Source: Piscinibacter gummiphilus (GTDB lineage Bacteria; Pseudomonadota; Gammaproteobacteria; Burkholderiales; Burkholderiaceae_C). Taken from it: 64,000 nt of DNA. The position numbers were made by a program, and so were the translations under genes. The notes beneath the pieces were generated by a model, which did not search any database, was not told the DNA's origin, and worked only from the letters and a program-made list of their open reading frames with translations. Positions 28,495 through 37,661 of the stretch are shown piece after piece; position 1 is the stretch's first letter, and the number at the start of each line of letters is the position of its first letter. Location of the stretch: contig NZ_CP136336.1 of assembly GCF_032681285.1 (NCBI RefSeq), positions 4,947,001-5,011,000 of the forward strand, read 5' to 3'.

Positions 28495-31224
28495 TCACGG
28501 CGCGGCAAACCGGTTGATGCCTCCCTGCGTCAACACGTAGAGCGCGCCGTCCAAGCCCACCAGCATGCCCACCGGCGCGCCTGACACGCGCCCGAAGGCG
28601 TAGGCCGCATTGCCGTTCGCCAGGTCGACACGGCCGACCACCGACGAGCAGAAGTCGGTAAAGAAGTAGCTCTCGCGGTACGCCGCCAGGAAGTTGCCCG
28701 TGCTGGGGTAGAACGCCCCGCCGGTGATCGCGCAGCCATTGAAGAAACCGCCCATGCCGCTCGCACTGCCACCGTCGTGGTCGTAGGCGAAGAGCGGGCT
28801 GGTGACGCCAGCCGCATTCGTCGGCCCTTCGGTCGCCGGCCAGCCGTAGTCGGCGCCGGGCGCGCCAAGGTTGATCTCTTCCCAGAGGCCTGCGCCCACG
28901 TCGTTGATGTGCATGCGCCCGTCGCTCGCCCGCACCGCAAAGGTGAAGGGGTTGCGCAAGCCCCGCGCCCAGATCGCGCAGCGCAACGTACCGGCGGTCG
29001 TGCAGAACGGGTTGTCGCTCGGGATGCTGCCGTCTTCGTTGAAGCGCAGCATCTTGCCGAAGACGAGGTTCAGGTTCGGCGACTGCGAGCTGTCGGCGTT
29101 GTCGCCCACCGCGACATAGAGCTTGCCGTCGCGCCCGAAGTGCATCGCGCCCCCGTTGTGGTTGGTCGCGCTCGACAGGTTGGGCAGATCGACCAGCACC
29201 GTCTCGCCGCCGACGGCCACGTCACCGTTGGCCGTGAAGCGGCTGATGCGGTTGTTGCGCGCCGAGCCGTTGACGCGCGTGTAGTACACGTAGACGAACC
29301 CGTTCGACGCAAAGTTCGGATGCAGGGCCACGCCAATCAACCCCCGCTCGCCGGACGAATCGACGCTCAGGCGCACAAAGGGTGTTGGCAGCAAAGCGCC
29401 GTTCCTCACGATGCGCAGGTCGCCTCCTTGCAGCGCCACGAAGAGCCGCCCATCGGGTGCCTGCGTGAACGCGGTCGCGCTCGCGAGCCCGGTGACCCAG
29501 TTGTCGGCGCGTGTGAAGCCCGAGGGCTGCGTGCGGCTGCCACCGAACTGCACCGTGACGGTCGACCACGCCGAGAGATTCCCCGCTGCATCGCGGGCCC
29601 GCGCGCGCAGCTGGTGCTGGCCCGAGGCATACAGGTTGGTGTCGACACTTGCGCTGTAGGGCGGGCTGGTGTCGGGCGCGCCGGCGGGCTGGCCGTCGAC
29701 CTGGAACTCGACGCTTGCCACGCCGGTGTTGTCGGTCGCGTTGGCGCTGAGGGTCAGCGTCCCCGTGAGCCCGCTGGCCAGGTTGGCGGGTGAGGTCAAC
29801 GTGGCCACCGGCGGCTGCGTGTCGTTGCCCGGCGGGCTGATCGTCACGGTGACGGACGCACTGGTGGTGACGGCGCCGTTGTTGTCGGTCGCCCGCGCGG
29901 TGAGCGTGCGGGCCCCGGTGGTCGCCGGCGTCCACGACACGCCATAGGGCGCCGACACATCGGTTGCGCCGATCTTCACGCCGTTCTCGAAGAACTCGAC
30001 GCCGGTCACGCTGCCATCGCTGTCGCTGGCCGTCGCTGCCAACGCGATCGCGACGCCTGTGGTGCCACTGCTGTTCGGCACGGGCGCGGTCAGCGCCACG
30101 CTTGGCGGGGTGTTCGCCACCGGTCCGAGGTCGGTGTAGGTTGCGGTGTAGGTGGTGTCGCTGGCGGGTGTCGAGATCGTGTGGGTCGCCGCACCGCCAT
30201 CGCTCCAGCTCGTGAACTGGTAGCGGCGGCCGTTGGCGTCTTGCGTCGCAGGCGCACCCAGATCGCGCTCGATGCCGACCACGCCGGTGAGGGTGACCGG
30301 CGCGCTGATCGGCTGGCCATCGAGTGTGAGCGAGAGGCCGGCTGGCACCGTGGTGATCGTGAGCCGCGCCTTCTGCGGCACGATGTCGCGCGTCACCTCG
30401 TGCGTGGCCCCGGCGCTGTCGGTGGCGCGCAGGTGGAAGCGGTAGAAGATGTTGTCGGAGGTCTCGCCTCGTGTCGGGATCGTCACCGTGCCACCGCTGC
30501 CAGTCGTCGGCTGCAGGAAGGGGTGGCTGTGGGTGTCGTGGTGCAGGTCGGCCCACCACGTGAGGCGGGCGCCGGCAAGCGCACCGTCTTCGGCATCGGT
30601 CGCACTGCCGCTGAAGCTCACCGTCGTGCCGGCGCGGAAGGTGGCGCCCGCCACGGGCGCAGCGATCGTGGCGACCGGCGCCTGATTGCTCGACGTCTGC
30701 TGCACTTCGCAGACCTTGCCCACGTACGGCGCAGGGTCCGTGCCGAAGAACGCGTTCGTGCATTGCCCACTCCCGGTGACGCTTCGCTGCACCCAGCGTG
30801 TGCCGGCGCCATAACGCACCCAGCGCGTACCGCTCACCGTGAAGCTCTGGCCTTCGCTGGCGATGCGCGTCCAGGCCGAGGCCGGCGGCGGCTCGCCAGT
30901 GCCCGTCTGCACCTGGCAGGACTTCTGCACGCCGAAGGCGGGGTCGCTGCCGAAGGTCGCGTTGGAGCAGGTCACCGTGCCGGAGAGCGTGCGCTGCACC
31001 CAGCTCGACCCTGCGCCATAGCGCACCACCGAAGCACTGGCCAAGGTGAAGCTGCGGCCTTCGACCGCCACGGTCTGCCACGTATCGCCCGTGGCAGCGA
31101 CCGTGGTCGTTCGCTCAGGGCCGTCGGGGGCCTGCTCCTCGTGGCCACCACCGCAAGCCGCGATCACGGCGCCGACGAACAAAGCGATCACGGCGCGCAG
31201 AGCGCGTGCTGGAACAGTGGTCAT
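28495..31224 (-). CDS. Large lipoprotein: duplicated Cys module, Ig-like repeats and PQQ-dependent sugar dehydrogenase domain
   Basis: A 909-residue exported protein. A lipoprotein signal ends in lipobox IAAC (Cys24). Residues 48-105 and 117-174 are two copies of a 58-residue module, 30 of 58 positions identical without gaps by hand alignment, each holding a C-terminal pair of Cys and VRYGAG. About 180-560 holds Ig-like/cadherin-like repeats (SSGTTG..., GVASVEFQVDGQPAG). About 565-909 is a six-bladed soluble sugar dehydrogenase fold with SGERGLIGVALHP, NHNGGAMHFGRDGKLYVAVGDN and ARGLRNPF, the usual PQQ-binding and catalytic His segments. It probably oxidises a sugar on the cell surface, if PQQ is available. 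GGAGA precedes the ATG. It lies between cysA and cysB, with no functional link obvious. Confidence 0.82.
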   Translation of the reverse strand: MTTVPARALRAVIALFVGAVIAACGGGHEEQAPDGPERTTTVAATGDTWQTVAVEGRSFTLASASVVRYGAGSSWVQRTLSGTVTCSNATFGSDPAFGVQKSCQVQTGTGEPPPASAWTRIASEGQSFTVSGTRWVRYGAGTRWVQRSVTGSGQCTNAFFGTDPAPYVGKVCEVQQTSSNQAPVATIAAPVAGATFRAGTTVSFSGSATDAEDGALAGARLTWWADLHHDTHSHPFLQPTTGSGGTVTIPTRGETSDNIFYRFHLRATDSAGATHEVTRDIVPQKARLTITTVPAGLSLTLDGQPISAPVTLTGVVGIERDLGAPATQDANGRRYQFTSWSDGGAATHTISTPASDTTYTATYTDLGPVANTPPSVALTAPVPNSSGTTGVAIALAATASDSDGSVTGVEFFENGVKIGATDVSAPYGVSWTPATTGARTLTARATDNNGAVTTSASVTVTISPPGNDTQPPVATLTSPANLASGLTGTLTLSANATDNTGVASVEFQVDGQPAGAPDTSPPYSASVDTNLYASGQHQLRARARDAAGNLSAWSTVTVQFGGSRTQPSGFTRADNWVTGLASATAFTQAPDGRLFVALQGGDLRIVRNGALLPTPFVRLSVDSSGERGLIGVALHPNFASNGFVYVYYTRVNGSARNNRISRFTANGDVAVGGETVLVDLPNLSSATNHNGGAMHFGRDGKLYVAVGDNADSSQSPNLNLVFGKMLRFNEDGSIPSDNPFCTTAGTLRCAIWARGLRNPFTFAVRASDGRMHINDVGAGLWEEINLGAPGADYGWPATEGPTNAAGVTSPLFAYDHDGGSASGMGGFFNGCAITGGAFYPSTGNFLAAYRESYFFTDFCSSVVGRVDLANGNAAYAFGRVSGAPVGMLVGLDGALYVLTQGGINRFAAP

Positions 31225-31324
31225 GGTGGCTTGTCTCCATCGAAGTGCCCGCGCAGATTTGTTGTTACGCGCTCAGTTCAATGTAGAAGCCCGCGGCGAC
31301 CTCCCGGTCGGACCGCAACGGAAA

Positions 31325-31341
31325 GCGGCGTAGGACGCCGC
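31325..31341 (-). terminator. Weak stem-loop downstream of cysA
   Basis: GCGGCG and CGCCGC, with a 5-nt loop, 50 bp past the cysA stop on the minus strand, followed by TTTCC. A possible terminator of the sulfate operon. It also lies ahead of the sugar dehydrogenase gene, but that gene has its own ribosome site. Confidence 0.4.
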
Positions 31342-31390
31342 CCCGTTTCAGACCCTGCCACTTGCAGTGTTTCGTCGCCGCAGCCGCTTC

Positions 31391-32467
31391 TCAGATCATT
31401 GCGGCGGGGTCGAATTCCTCGGTCTGCGGGCCCTGGCCCCCGGCGAGGAAACGTGTCACGCGGCGCGGCTTCAGGTAGACCTGGCTGCCGGTCACGAGGC
31501 CGAGTGTGTCGCGCAGCGCGGTGTAGTCGGCGCGGGCCATCTCCACGTCGACATAGCTGCCGTCGTCCTGGCGCTTGAACTCGATGCGCGTCTGGGGGCC
31601 GACGGTCAGCGCCTGCGAGAGCGTGACGGCGAGCGTGCCTTCGGACGGCGTGGCCACGATCTCGAGTTCGTGCGGGCGCACGTAGCTCACGTCGTTGGGG
31701 TCCACATTGCCGCCGGGCGAATGGCCGAAGCGGCCGTGAAAGAGGTTCACGTCGCCGAGGAACTGCAGCACGAAAGGCGTGGCCGGGCGGTCGTAGACCT
31801 CGTCCGGCGTGCCGTCCTGTTCGATCTTGCCGAGGTTCATGACGACCACGCGGTCGGCCACTTCCATCGCTTCGTCCTGGTCGTGGGTGACGAAGACGCT
31901 GGTCACGTGCATCTCATCGTGCAGGCGGCGCAGCCAGCGGCGCAACTCCTTGCGCACCTTGGCATCGAGCGCGCCGAAAGGCTCGTCGAGCAGCAGCACC
32001 TTGGGCTCGACCGCGAGCGCGCGGGCGAGCGCGATGCGCTGGCGTTGGCCGCCCGAGAGCTGGTGCGGGTAACGGTCCGCCAGCCAGTCGAGCTGCACGA
32101 GCTTCAGGAGCTCCATCACCTTCTCGCGGATCTTCGATTCGCTCGGCCGCGTGGCCTTGGGCCGCACGCGCAGGCCGAAGGCCACGTTCTCGAAGATGCT
32201 CATGTGGCCGAAGAGCGCGTAATGCTGGAACACGAAGCCGACGTTGCGGTCGCGCACGTCGTCATAGGTGGCGTCGGCGCCGTGGAACGACACCGTGCCC
32301 GAATCGGGCCGCTCCAGCCCCGCGATGATGCGAAGCAGCGAGGTCTTGCCCGAGCCCGACGGGCCCAGCAGCGCGACGAGCTCGCCCGACGGGATGTCGA
32401 GGTTGATGTTGTCGCAGACGACGGTGTTGCCGAAGGCCTTGTTGAGATTTCGGATTTCAATGCTCAT
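31391..32467 (-). CDS. cysA: Sulfate/thiosulfate ABC transporter ATP-binding subunit
   Basis: A 358-residue ATPase: Walker A GPSGSGKT at 35-42, signature [15 protein letters not shown], Walker [13 protein letters not shown], then a C-terminal TOBE-like regulatory region. It energises CysTW uptake of sulfate and thiosulfate, with Sbp proteins delivering the ligand. The ATG overlaps the cysW stop by 4 bp. The frame remains open far into cysW, but the domain begins at this ATG. Confidence 0.95.
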   Translation of the reverse strand: MSIEIRNLNKAFGNTVVCDNINLDIPSGELVALLGPSGSGKTSLLRIIAGLERPDSGTVSFHGADATYDDVRDRNVGFVFQHYALFGHMSIFENVAFGLRVRPKATRPSESKIREKVMELLKLVQLDWLADRYPHQLSGGQRQRIALARALAVEPKVLLLDEPFGALDAKVRKELRRWLRRLHDEMHVTSVFVTHDQDEAMEVADRVVVMNLGKIEQDGTPDEVYDRPATPFVLQFLGDVNLFHGRFGHSPGGNVDPNDVSYVRPHELEIVATPSEGTLAVTLSQALTVGPQTRIEFKRQDDGSYVDVEMARADYTALRDTLGLVTGSQVYLKPRRVTRFLAGGQGPQTEEFDPAAMI

Positions 32468-33357
32468 TCGCTTCTCCCTTCGGCTTCGCGTTTCTGCGCC
32501 TTCACGCGCTGCTCGACCAGGTACTTCAACACCAGCGTCACCAGCGCCAGCCCCGCCAGCAGCGACGCCACCGCGAATGCGGCCGCGAACTGGTATTCGT
32601 TGTAGAGGATCTCGATGTGCAGCGGCATGGTGTTGGTCTGCCCGCGGATGTGGCCCGACACCACGCTCACCGCGCCGAACTCGCCCATCGCCCGCGCATT
32701 GCACAGGATCACGCCGTAGAGCAGCGCCCACTTCACGTTGGGCAGCGTCACGCGCCAGAAGATCTGCCAGCCCGAGGCGCCGAGCACCCGCGCGGCCTCT
32801 TCCTGCTCGACGCCTTGCGCCTGCATCAGCGGGATCAGCTCGCGCGCGATGAACGGGAAGGTGATGAAGACCGTCGCCAGCACGATGCCCGGCAACGCGA
32901 AGATGATCTTGAGGTCGTGGTCGCGCAGCCACTCGCCGAACCAGCCCTGCAGGCCGAAGATCAGCACGAAGATCAGGCCCGAGATCACTGGTGAGACCGA
33001 GAACGGCAGGTCGATCAGCGTGAGCAGCAGGTCCTTGCCGCGGAAATCGAACTTGGCGATGCACCACGCCGCCGCCACGCCGAACACGAGGTTGAGCGGC
33101 ACCGAGATGGCCGCGGCCAGCAGGGTGAGCTTGACGGCCGACACCGCATCGGGCTCGGTGATCGCGGCGAGATAGACGTCGACGCCCTTCTTGAAAGCCT
33201 CGAAGAACACCGAGACCAGCGGTACGAAGAGGAACAGCGTGAGAAAGAGCAGCGCCACCGCGATCAGGGTGCGCCGCACCCACGCCGGCTCGGCGGTGGC
33301 GTCGACGAGCTTGCGGTGGGACACGTGGGTGCCGTCGGAAAGGGGCATTGCACTCAT
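32464..33357 (-). CDS. cysW: Sulfate ABC transporter permease CysW
   Basis: A 297-residue inner-membrane permease with about six helices and the EAA motif region containing [21 protein letters not shown]. It pairs with CysT as the channel. A second in-frame ATG at codon 4 would give MPLSDGTH; the first is closer to cysT (7 bp). The usual order cysT-cysW-cysA is kept. Confidence 0.95.
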   Translation of the reverse strand: MSAMPLSDGTHVSHRKLVDATAEPAWVRRTLIAVALLFLTLFLFVPLVSVFFEAFKKGVDVYLAAITEPDAVSAVKLTLLAAAISVPLNLVFGVAAAWCIAKFDFRGKDLLLTLIDLPFSVSPVISGLIFVLIFGLQGWFGEWLRDHDLKIIFALPGIVLATVFITFPFIARELIPLMQAQGVEQEEAARVLGASGWQIFWRVTLPNVKWALLYGVILCNARAMGEFGAVSVVSGHIRGQTNTMPLHIEILYNEYQFAAAFAVASLLAGLALVTLVLKYLVEQRVKAQKREAEGRSE

Positions 33358-33364
33358 GGTGTCT

Positions 33365-34198
33365 TCAGCGGCCCTGGCGGCGGCGCGTCCACGCCTGCAG
33401 CAGGTTGATGGCCAGGAGCATCACGAAGGCGGCGACCAGCATCACCACCGCGATCGCGGTGGCGCCGGTGTAGTCGTACTGCTCGAGCTTGGTGATGATG
33501 AGCAGCGGCGTGATCTCCGAGACCATCGGCATGTTGCCGGCGATGAAGATCACCGAACCGTACTCGCCGAGGGCGCGCGCGAAGGCGAGCGCAAAGCCGG
33601 TCAGCAGGGCCGGCGAGACGATGGGGAAGATCACGTGGCGGAAGGTCTGCCAGCGCGAAGCCCCGAGCGTGGCGGCGGCCTCCTCGAGTTCCTTGTGCAT
33701 GTCTTCCAGCACCGGCTGTAAGGTGCGCACGACGAACGGCAGGCCGATGAAGGTGAGCGCGACGAACACCCCGAGCGGCGTGAAGCTCACCTTGAAGGGC
33801 AGGTACTGGCCGATCCAGCCGTTGCCTGAATAGAGCGCGGTGAGGGCGATGCCGGCCACCGCCGTGGGCAAGGCGAACGGCAGGTCGACCAGCGCATCGA
33901 TCACCCGCTTGAATGGGAAGCTGTAGCGCACCAGCACCCACGCCACGACCAGGCCGAAGATGGCGTTGAGCACCGCCGCCGCAAACGACGCGCCGAAGGT
34001 GAGCCGGTACGACGCGACCACGCGAGGCGTGGCCACGGCCTCCCAGAAGGCCGGCCACGTCATGGTGAACGTCTTCAGGAACGCCGCCGACAACGGGATC
34101 AGCACGATGAAGCTCAGGTAGAGCACCGTGAAGCCGAGGGCGATGTCGAAGCCGGGCAGCACGGAGTGCCGCCGCAGCAAGGTGCGCGAAAGGAACAT
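33365..34198 (-). CDS. cysT: Sulfate ABC transporter permease CysT
   Basis: A 277-residue permease with about six helices and the EAA segment [20 protein letters not shown]. It forms the heteromeric channel with CysW (gene also called cysU). It follows the binding-protein gene sbp1 by 24 bp and the next gene by 7 bp, so the whole set reads as one transcript. Confidence 0.95.
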   Translation of the reverse strand: MFLSRTLLRRHSVLPGFDIALGFTVLYLSFIVLIPLSAAFLKTFTMTWPAFWEAVATPRVVASYRLTFGASFAAAVLNAIFGLVVAWVLVRYSFPFKRVIDALVDLPFALPTAVAGIALTALYSGNGWIGQYLPFKVSFTPLGVFVALTFIGLPFVVRTLQPVLEDMHKELEEAAATLGASRWQTFRHVIFPIVSPALLTGFALAFARALGEYGSVIFIAGNMPMVSEITPLLIITKLEQYDYTGATAIAVVMLVAAFVMLLAINLLQAWTRRRQGR

Positions 34199-34222
34199 GA
34201 CGCGTGCGGTCTGTGCCGCTCG

Positions 34223-35251
34223 TTATTTCTTGATGGCCGCGAGGATCTGGTCGTAGATGGCGCCGTCGTCGAAGTGTTCCTTCTGCGCCTTGGTCCAGCC
34301 GCCGAAGGCTTCGTCGATGGTGAAGGTGTTGACCTTCGGGAAGTCCTTCGCGTACTTGGCGAGGATCTTGGCCGAGCGCGGGCGGATCTGGTGCTTGGCC
34401 GCGATCTCCTGCGCCTCGTCGCTCCACAGGAACTTGAGGTAGGCCTCGGCCTGCTTGCGCGTGCCCTTCTTGTCGACCACCTTGTCGATCAACGCGACCG
34501 GGTTCTCGGCCAGGATGCTCCACTTCGGGTAGACCACGTCGAAGTTGTCGCCGAACTCGGCCTTGATGAGGTTGATCTCGCTCTCGAAGGTGCACAGCGC
34601 ATCGCCGATGTTGCGCTGCGCGAAGGTGGTGGTGGCCGCACGGCCGCCGCCGTCGAACACCGGCACGTTGCCGAAGATCTTCTGCACCGTCTCGCGGGCC
34701 TGGGCCGGCGTGGCGCCGCCCTTCATGAGCGCGCCCCAGGCGGCCACATAGGTGTAGCGGCCGTTGCCGGTGATCTTGGGGTTGGGGATGACGACGCTCA
34801 CGCCCTGCTTGGCGAGGTCGGTCCAGTCCTTGATGCCCTTGGGGTTGCCCTTGCGCACCAGGATCACGGTGGTGGACGTGGTGGGCGCGCTGTTGTCGGG
34901 CAGGCGCTTGGCCCAGTCGGCGGGGATCAGCTTGCCGCGGCTGGCGATGGCGTCGATGTCGCTCGACTGGTTCATGGTGACCACGTCGGCCTCGAGCCCG
35001 TCGATCACGGCACGCGCCTGCTTGCTCGAGCCGCCGTGCGACTGGTTGACCGACACGTCTTCACCGGTCTGCCCCTTCCACTGCTTGATGAAGGCGGGGT
35101 TGATTTCCTTGTAGAGCTCGCGCGCCACGTCGTAGCTGACGTTCAGCAGCGTGGGCCCCGCGGCGAGTGCCCCGGGGGCGACATGGAGCGCAGCGGCCGC
35201 CACCGCGAGAGACAGGACCGAGCGGCGGGAGGGAACATGAGGAAAGCGCAT
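34223..35251 (-). CDS. sbp: Sulfate-binding protein, copy 1 (Tat-like signal)
   Basis: A 342-residue periplasmic binding protein. The signal contains PSRRSVLSLAVAAA, a twin-arginine-like motif, unlike its Sec-type neighbour copy, and is cut near ALAAG. Mature protein keeps family motifs: LLNVSYDVARELYKEIN, NQSHGGSSKQARAVIDGLEADV and VIPNPKITGNGRY. The start was chosen so that the signal begins directly; an upstream in-frame ATG would extend it. Copy 2 lies upstream. It has its own putative operator at 35304-35337. Confidence 0.9.
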   Translation of the reverse strand: MRFPHVPSRRSVLSLAVAAAALHVAPGALAAGPTLLNVSYDVARELYKEINPAFIKQWKGQTGEDVSVNQSHGGSSKQARAVIDGLEADVVTMNQSSDIDAIASRGKLIPADWAKRLPDNSAPTTSTTVILVRKGNPKGIKDWTDLAKQGVSVVIPNPKITGNGRYTYVAAWGALMKGGATPAQARETVQKIFGNVPVFDGGGRAATTTFAQRNIGDALCTFESEINLIKAEFGDNFDVVYPKWSILAENPVALIDKVVDKKGTRKQAEAYLKFLWSDEAQEIAAKHQIRPRSAKILAKYAKDFPKVNTFTIDEAFGGWTKAQKEHFDDGAIYDQILAAIKK

Positions 35252-35282
35252 GACGAAGGGCTCGCTAAGAAACGGACCGTCG

Positions 35283-35337
35283 ATGCTACGGCCTCGCGAA
35301 AACTCGGGAAACGACAAGATTTGAGTTTGCTTATTCG
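35283..35337 (-). promoter_or_regulatory. Putative CysB-type operator and promoter of sbp copy 1
   Basis: A 34-bp element at 35304-35337. On the minus strand it starts CGAATAAGCAAACTC and ends TCGTTTCCCGA; TAGCAT at 35283-35288 stands as the -10, 22 bp after TCGTT. Its 34 bp match the element ahead of sbp copy 2 at 22 positions and that ahead of cysB at 19 positions, by ungapped hand alignment. It ends 52 bp before the ATG. Confidence 0.65.
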
Positions 35338-35368
35338 TTGCCCGAGTGAGAGCCCCTGTTGGCGAGTC

Positions 35369-36379
35369 TTACTTGCTCTTGGTGTAGATCTGGTCAAACA
35401 CGCCACCGTCGGCGAAATGCGTCTTCTGCGCCTTGGTCCAGCCGCCGAAGAGCTGGTCGACCGTGAAGAGCTTCACAGCCGGGAACTGCTTCGCATACTT
35501 GGCGGCCACCTTCTCGTCGATCGGGCGATAGAAGTTCTTGGCCGCGATCTCCTGGCCTTCCGGGGTGTAGAGGTAGTCGAGGTAGGCGGTGGCGACGGCA
35601 CGGGTGCCCTTCTTGTCGACCACCTTGTCGACCACCGCCACGGGCGGCTCGGCCAGGATGCTCGTCGGCGGGTAGACGATGTCGAACTTGCCGGCCCCGA
35701 ACTCCTTCAGCGACAGGTGGGCTTCGTTTTCCCAGGCGAGCAGCACGTCGCCCTGGCCGCGCTCGGCGAAGGTCACGGTCGATCCGCGGGCACCGGAGTC
35801 GAGCACCGGCACGTTCTGGAACAGCTTGGCGATGTACTCCTTCGCCTTCGCTTCGTTGCCGCCGGGCTGCTGCAGCGCCCAGCCGTAGGCAGCCAGGTAG
35901 CCCCAGCGCGCGCCGCCCGAGGTCTTGGGGTTGGCGGTGATGACCGACACGCCCGGTTTCACCAGGTCGCCCCAGTCCTTGATGCCCTTCGGGTTGCCCT
36001 TGCGGACGAGGAAGAGGTAGGTCGAGGTGTAAGGGGAGCTGTTGTGCTTCAGGCGCTTCTGCCAGTCAGCGCCGAGCAGCTTGCCGCGCTCGGCGATTTC
36101 GTCGATGTCATATGCCAGCGCCAGGGTGACAACATCCGCGTCGATGCCGTCGATCACCGAGCGGGCCTGCTTGCCCGAGCCGCCGTGCGACTGCTTGATG
36201 GTCACGTTGTCGCCGGTCTTGGCCTTCCAGTGCTTGGCAAAGGCGGCGTTGTACTCGTGGTACAGCTCGCGGGTCGGGTCGTAGGAGACGTTGAGCAGGG
36301 TCACGTCCTTGGCGGTTGCGATGCCGGCCAGGAGGGCCAGCGCCGAGGCGGCGAGCAGGGTGCGGATCGAAGTTTTCAT
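35369..36379 (-). CDS. sbp: Sulfate-binding protein, copy 2 (Sec signal)
   Basis: A 336-residue periplasmic protein. Signal peptide about 1-23 ([19 protein letters not shown], then TATA/KD), with no RR motif. The mature part has [17 protein letters not shown] and [22 protein letters not shown], and is clearly paralogous to copy 1, with KVVDKKGT and [11 protein letters not shown] shared. The two may differ in ligand (sulfate or thiosulfate), which I cannot tell. It has its own promoter-like element upstream and a 117-bp gap to copy 1. Confidence 0.92.
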   Translation of the reverse strand: MKTSIRTLLAASALALLAGIATAKDVTLLNVSYDPTRELYHEYNAAFAKHWKAKTGDNVTIKQSHGGSGKQARSVIDGIDADVVTLALAYDIDEIAERGKLLGADWQKRLKHNSSPYTSTYLFLVRKGNPKGIKDWGDLVKPGVSVITANPKTSGGARWGYLAAYGWALQQPGGNEAKAKEYIAKLFQNVPVLDSGARGSTVTFAERGQGDVLLAWENEAHLSLKEFGAGKFDIVYPPTSILAEPPVAVVDKVVDKKGTRAVATAYLDYLYTPEGQEIAAKNFYRPIDEKVAAKYAKQFPAVKLFTVDQLFGGWTKAQKTHFADGGVFDQIYTKSK

Positions 36380-36418
36380 CGTGGGTGCCGGGAGCCGGAA
36401 TCTGCGGGAATGCGGTGG

Positions 36419-36473
36419 ATGCTAGGGAGCGGCCCCCGATCGGAGAACGAAGAAAACAGCGCTTGCTTGCTCG
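36419..36473 (-). promoter_or_regulatory. Putative CysB-type operator and promoter of sbp copy 2
   Basis: A 34-bp element at 36440-36473, on the minus strand CGAGCAAGCAAGCGC to TTCGTTCTCCGA, with the -10-like TAGCAT at 36419-36424, 21 bp past TCGTT. The -10 hexamer is the same as ahead of copy 1, though the bases around it differ. The element ends 60 bp before the ATG. Confidence 0.65.
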
Positions 36474-36600
36474 CGAACCAACTAAGCAGAAATGGCACCA
36501 AGCTCATGACGGCCCGCTGCATTGCTGCTGTGTAAAGACGTCAACGACGCCCCGCGCGAGACCGTTCTTCAGGATCGACAACGATGAACCGGGTGCCCCC

Positions 36601-37152
36601 ATGAACCCTGCGCTCCAACCCCCTCTCTCTCGCCCCTCGCGTGTGTCCGCCTGGCCGCTGGCCGTGCTGGCCGCCGCCTCGCTGATGGGCTGCGCCCAGA
36701 TGCCCACCGGGCCCACGGCCCACGTGATGCCGGGGCCCAACAAGCCTTTCGAGGTGTTCATCGCCGACGACAAGCTCTGCCGCGACTGGGCGCACAGCCG
36801 CATCGGCGGCCCCGGCAGCGATGCCGCCGCCCAGCGCTTCGCCGCCGCCACCGCCACCGGCGTGGTGCTCGGCGCCGCCGCCGGTGCGCTGATCGGCGGC
36901 TCGCACAGCAGCGCGGGGGTCGGTGCCGCCGTGGGCGGCATGACGGGGGCCGCGGTCGGCTCCGACCAGAGCAACTACGCCGCCGGCAGCGCCCAGCGCC
37001 GCTACGACATCGCCTACCAGCAGTGCATGTACGCCAAGGGCAACCAGGTGCCCGGCGTCGGCTACTCTGGCTACCGCACGGCACCGGCGCCGGTGCCCCC
37101 CGCACCGCCCCGGCCCCCCGAGGGCATCCAGCCCCCGCCACCCGTGCGCTGA
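36601..37152 (+). CDS. Glycine-zipper lipoprotein
   Basis: A 183-residue protein. Signal with lipobox LMGC (Cys about 31). Residues about 80-120 are a glycine-rich hydrophobic segment (GVVLGAAAGALIGGSHSS, GAAVGGMTGAAVGS) of the glycine-zipper type found in SlyB-like and OmpA-associated lipoproteins. The tail is Pro-rich (TAPAPVPPAP...), with almost the same motif as the next gene. It stands divergent from sbp copy 2. The function is unknown. Confidence 0.82.
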   Translation: MNPALQPPLSRPSRVSAWPLAVLAAASLMGCAQMPTGPTAHVMPGPNKPFEVFIADDKLCRDWAHSRIGGPGSDAAAQRFAAATATGVVLGAAAGALIGGSHSSAGVGAAVGGMTGAAVGSDQSNYAAGSAQRRYDIAYQQCMYAKGNQVPGVGYSGYRTAPAPVPPAPPRPPEGIQPPPPVR

Positions 37153-37167
37153 ACCGAGGAGCCTGAC

Positions 37168-37614
37168 ATGAACGCCCGCCTCGCCCTTCCCCTCCAGGCT
37201 TTCACCCTCGCCGCCGCGCTCGCGGCGGGGCTCGCCCCGGCCCTCGCCGAGGCGCACCCTCGCGCCCGTGTCGGCGTGTGGATCGGGGGCCCGTTCTGGT
37301 GGCCCGGCTACTGGGGCCCGATGGTGGTGGAGCGCCCGGTGATCGTGCAGCCCCCTGTCGAGCCGCTGGTGGTGCAGCCCGCGCAGCAGGCGCACCTCTG
37401 GTACTACTGCCGCGAGGCGCAGATGTACTACCCCTACGTCACCTCCTGCCCATCACCCTGGCAGGAAGTGCCGGCCACCCCCGCGCCCGCGGCTCCGGCG
37501 GCGCCGGCGGCGCCGGCACAAGCCGCCGTGCCGGTCCAGCCCGCAGCGCCCGCTCCCGCCGCGGCGGCCTCGCGCACCGCCCCGGCCCCGGTGCCCCCAG
37601 CTCCGAACCGCTGA
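37168..37614 (+). CDS. Small exported Pro/Ala-rich protein with a YYC..YYPYV motif
   Basis: A 148-residue exported protein with a signal peptide ending near ALAEA. Mature region contains GPFWWPGYWGP, then a short conserved-looking block with two Cys, WYYCREAQMYYPYVTSC, followed by a long Ala/Pro tail ending RTAPAPVPPAPNR. The block occurs in several Burkholderiales envelope proteins (from memory), without known function. It follows the glycine-zipper gene by 15 bp and is probably in one operon with it. Confidence 0.75.
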   Translation: MNARLALPLQAFTLAAALAAGLAPALAEAHPRARVGVWIGGPFWWPGYWGPMVVERPVIVQPPVEPLVVQPAQQAHLWYYCREAQMYYPYVTSCPSPWQEVPATPAPAAPAAPAAPAQAAVPVQPAAPAPAAAASRTAPAPVPPAPNR

Positions 37615-37661
37615 CGCCCGGCCCCAGGCGCTGAACCTGGGCGACAACCTGGGCATGCGAG

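Noticed and set aside
31391..33283. Apparent cysA gene with a long N-terminal extension through cysW
   Set aside because: The frame is open by chance within cysW. The true ABC ATPase begins at 32467, and cysW has its own complete permease sequence.
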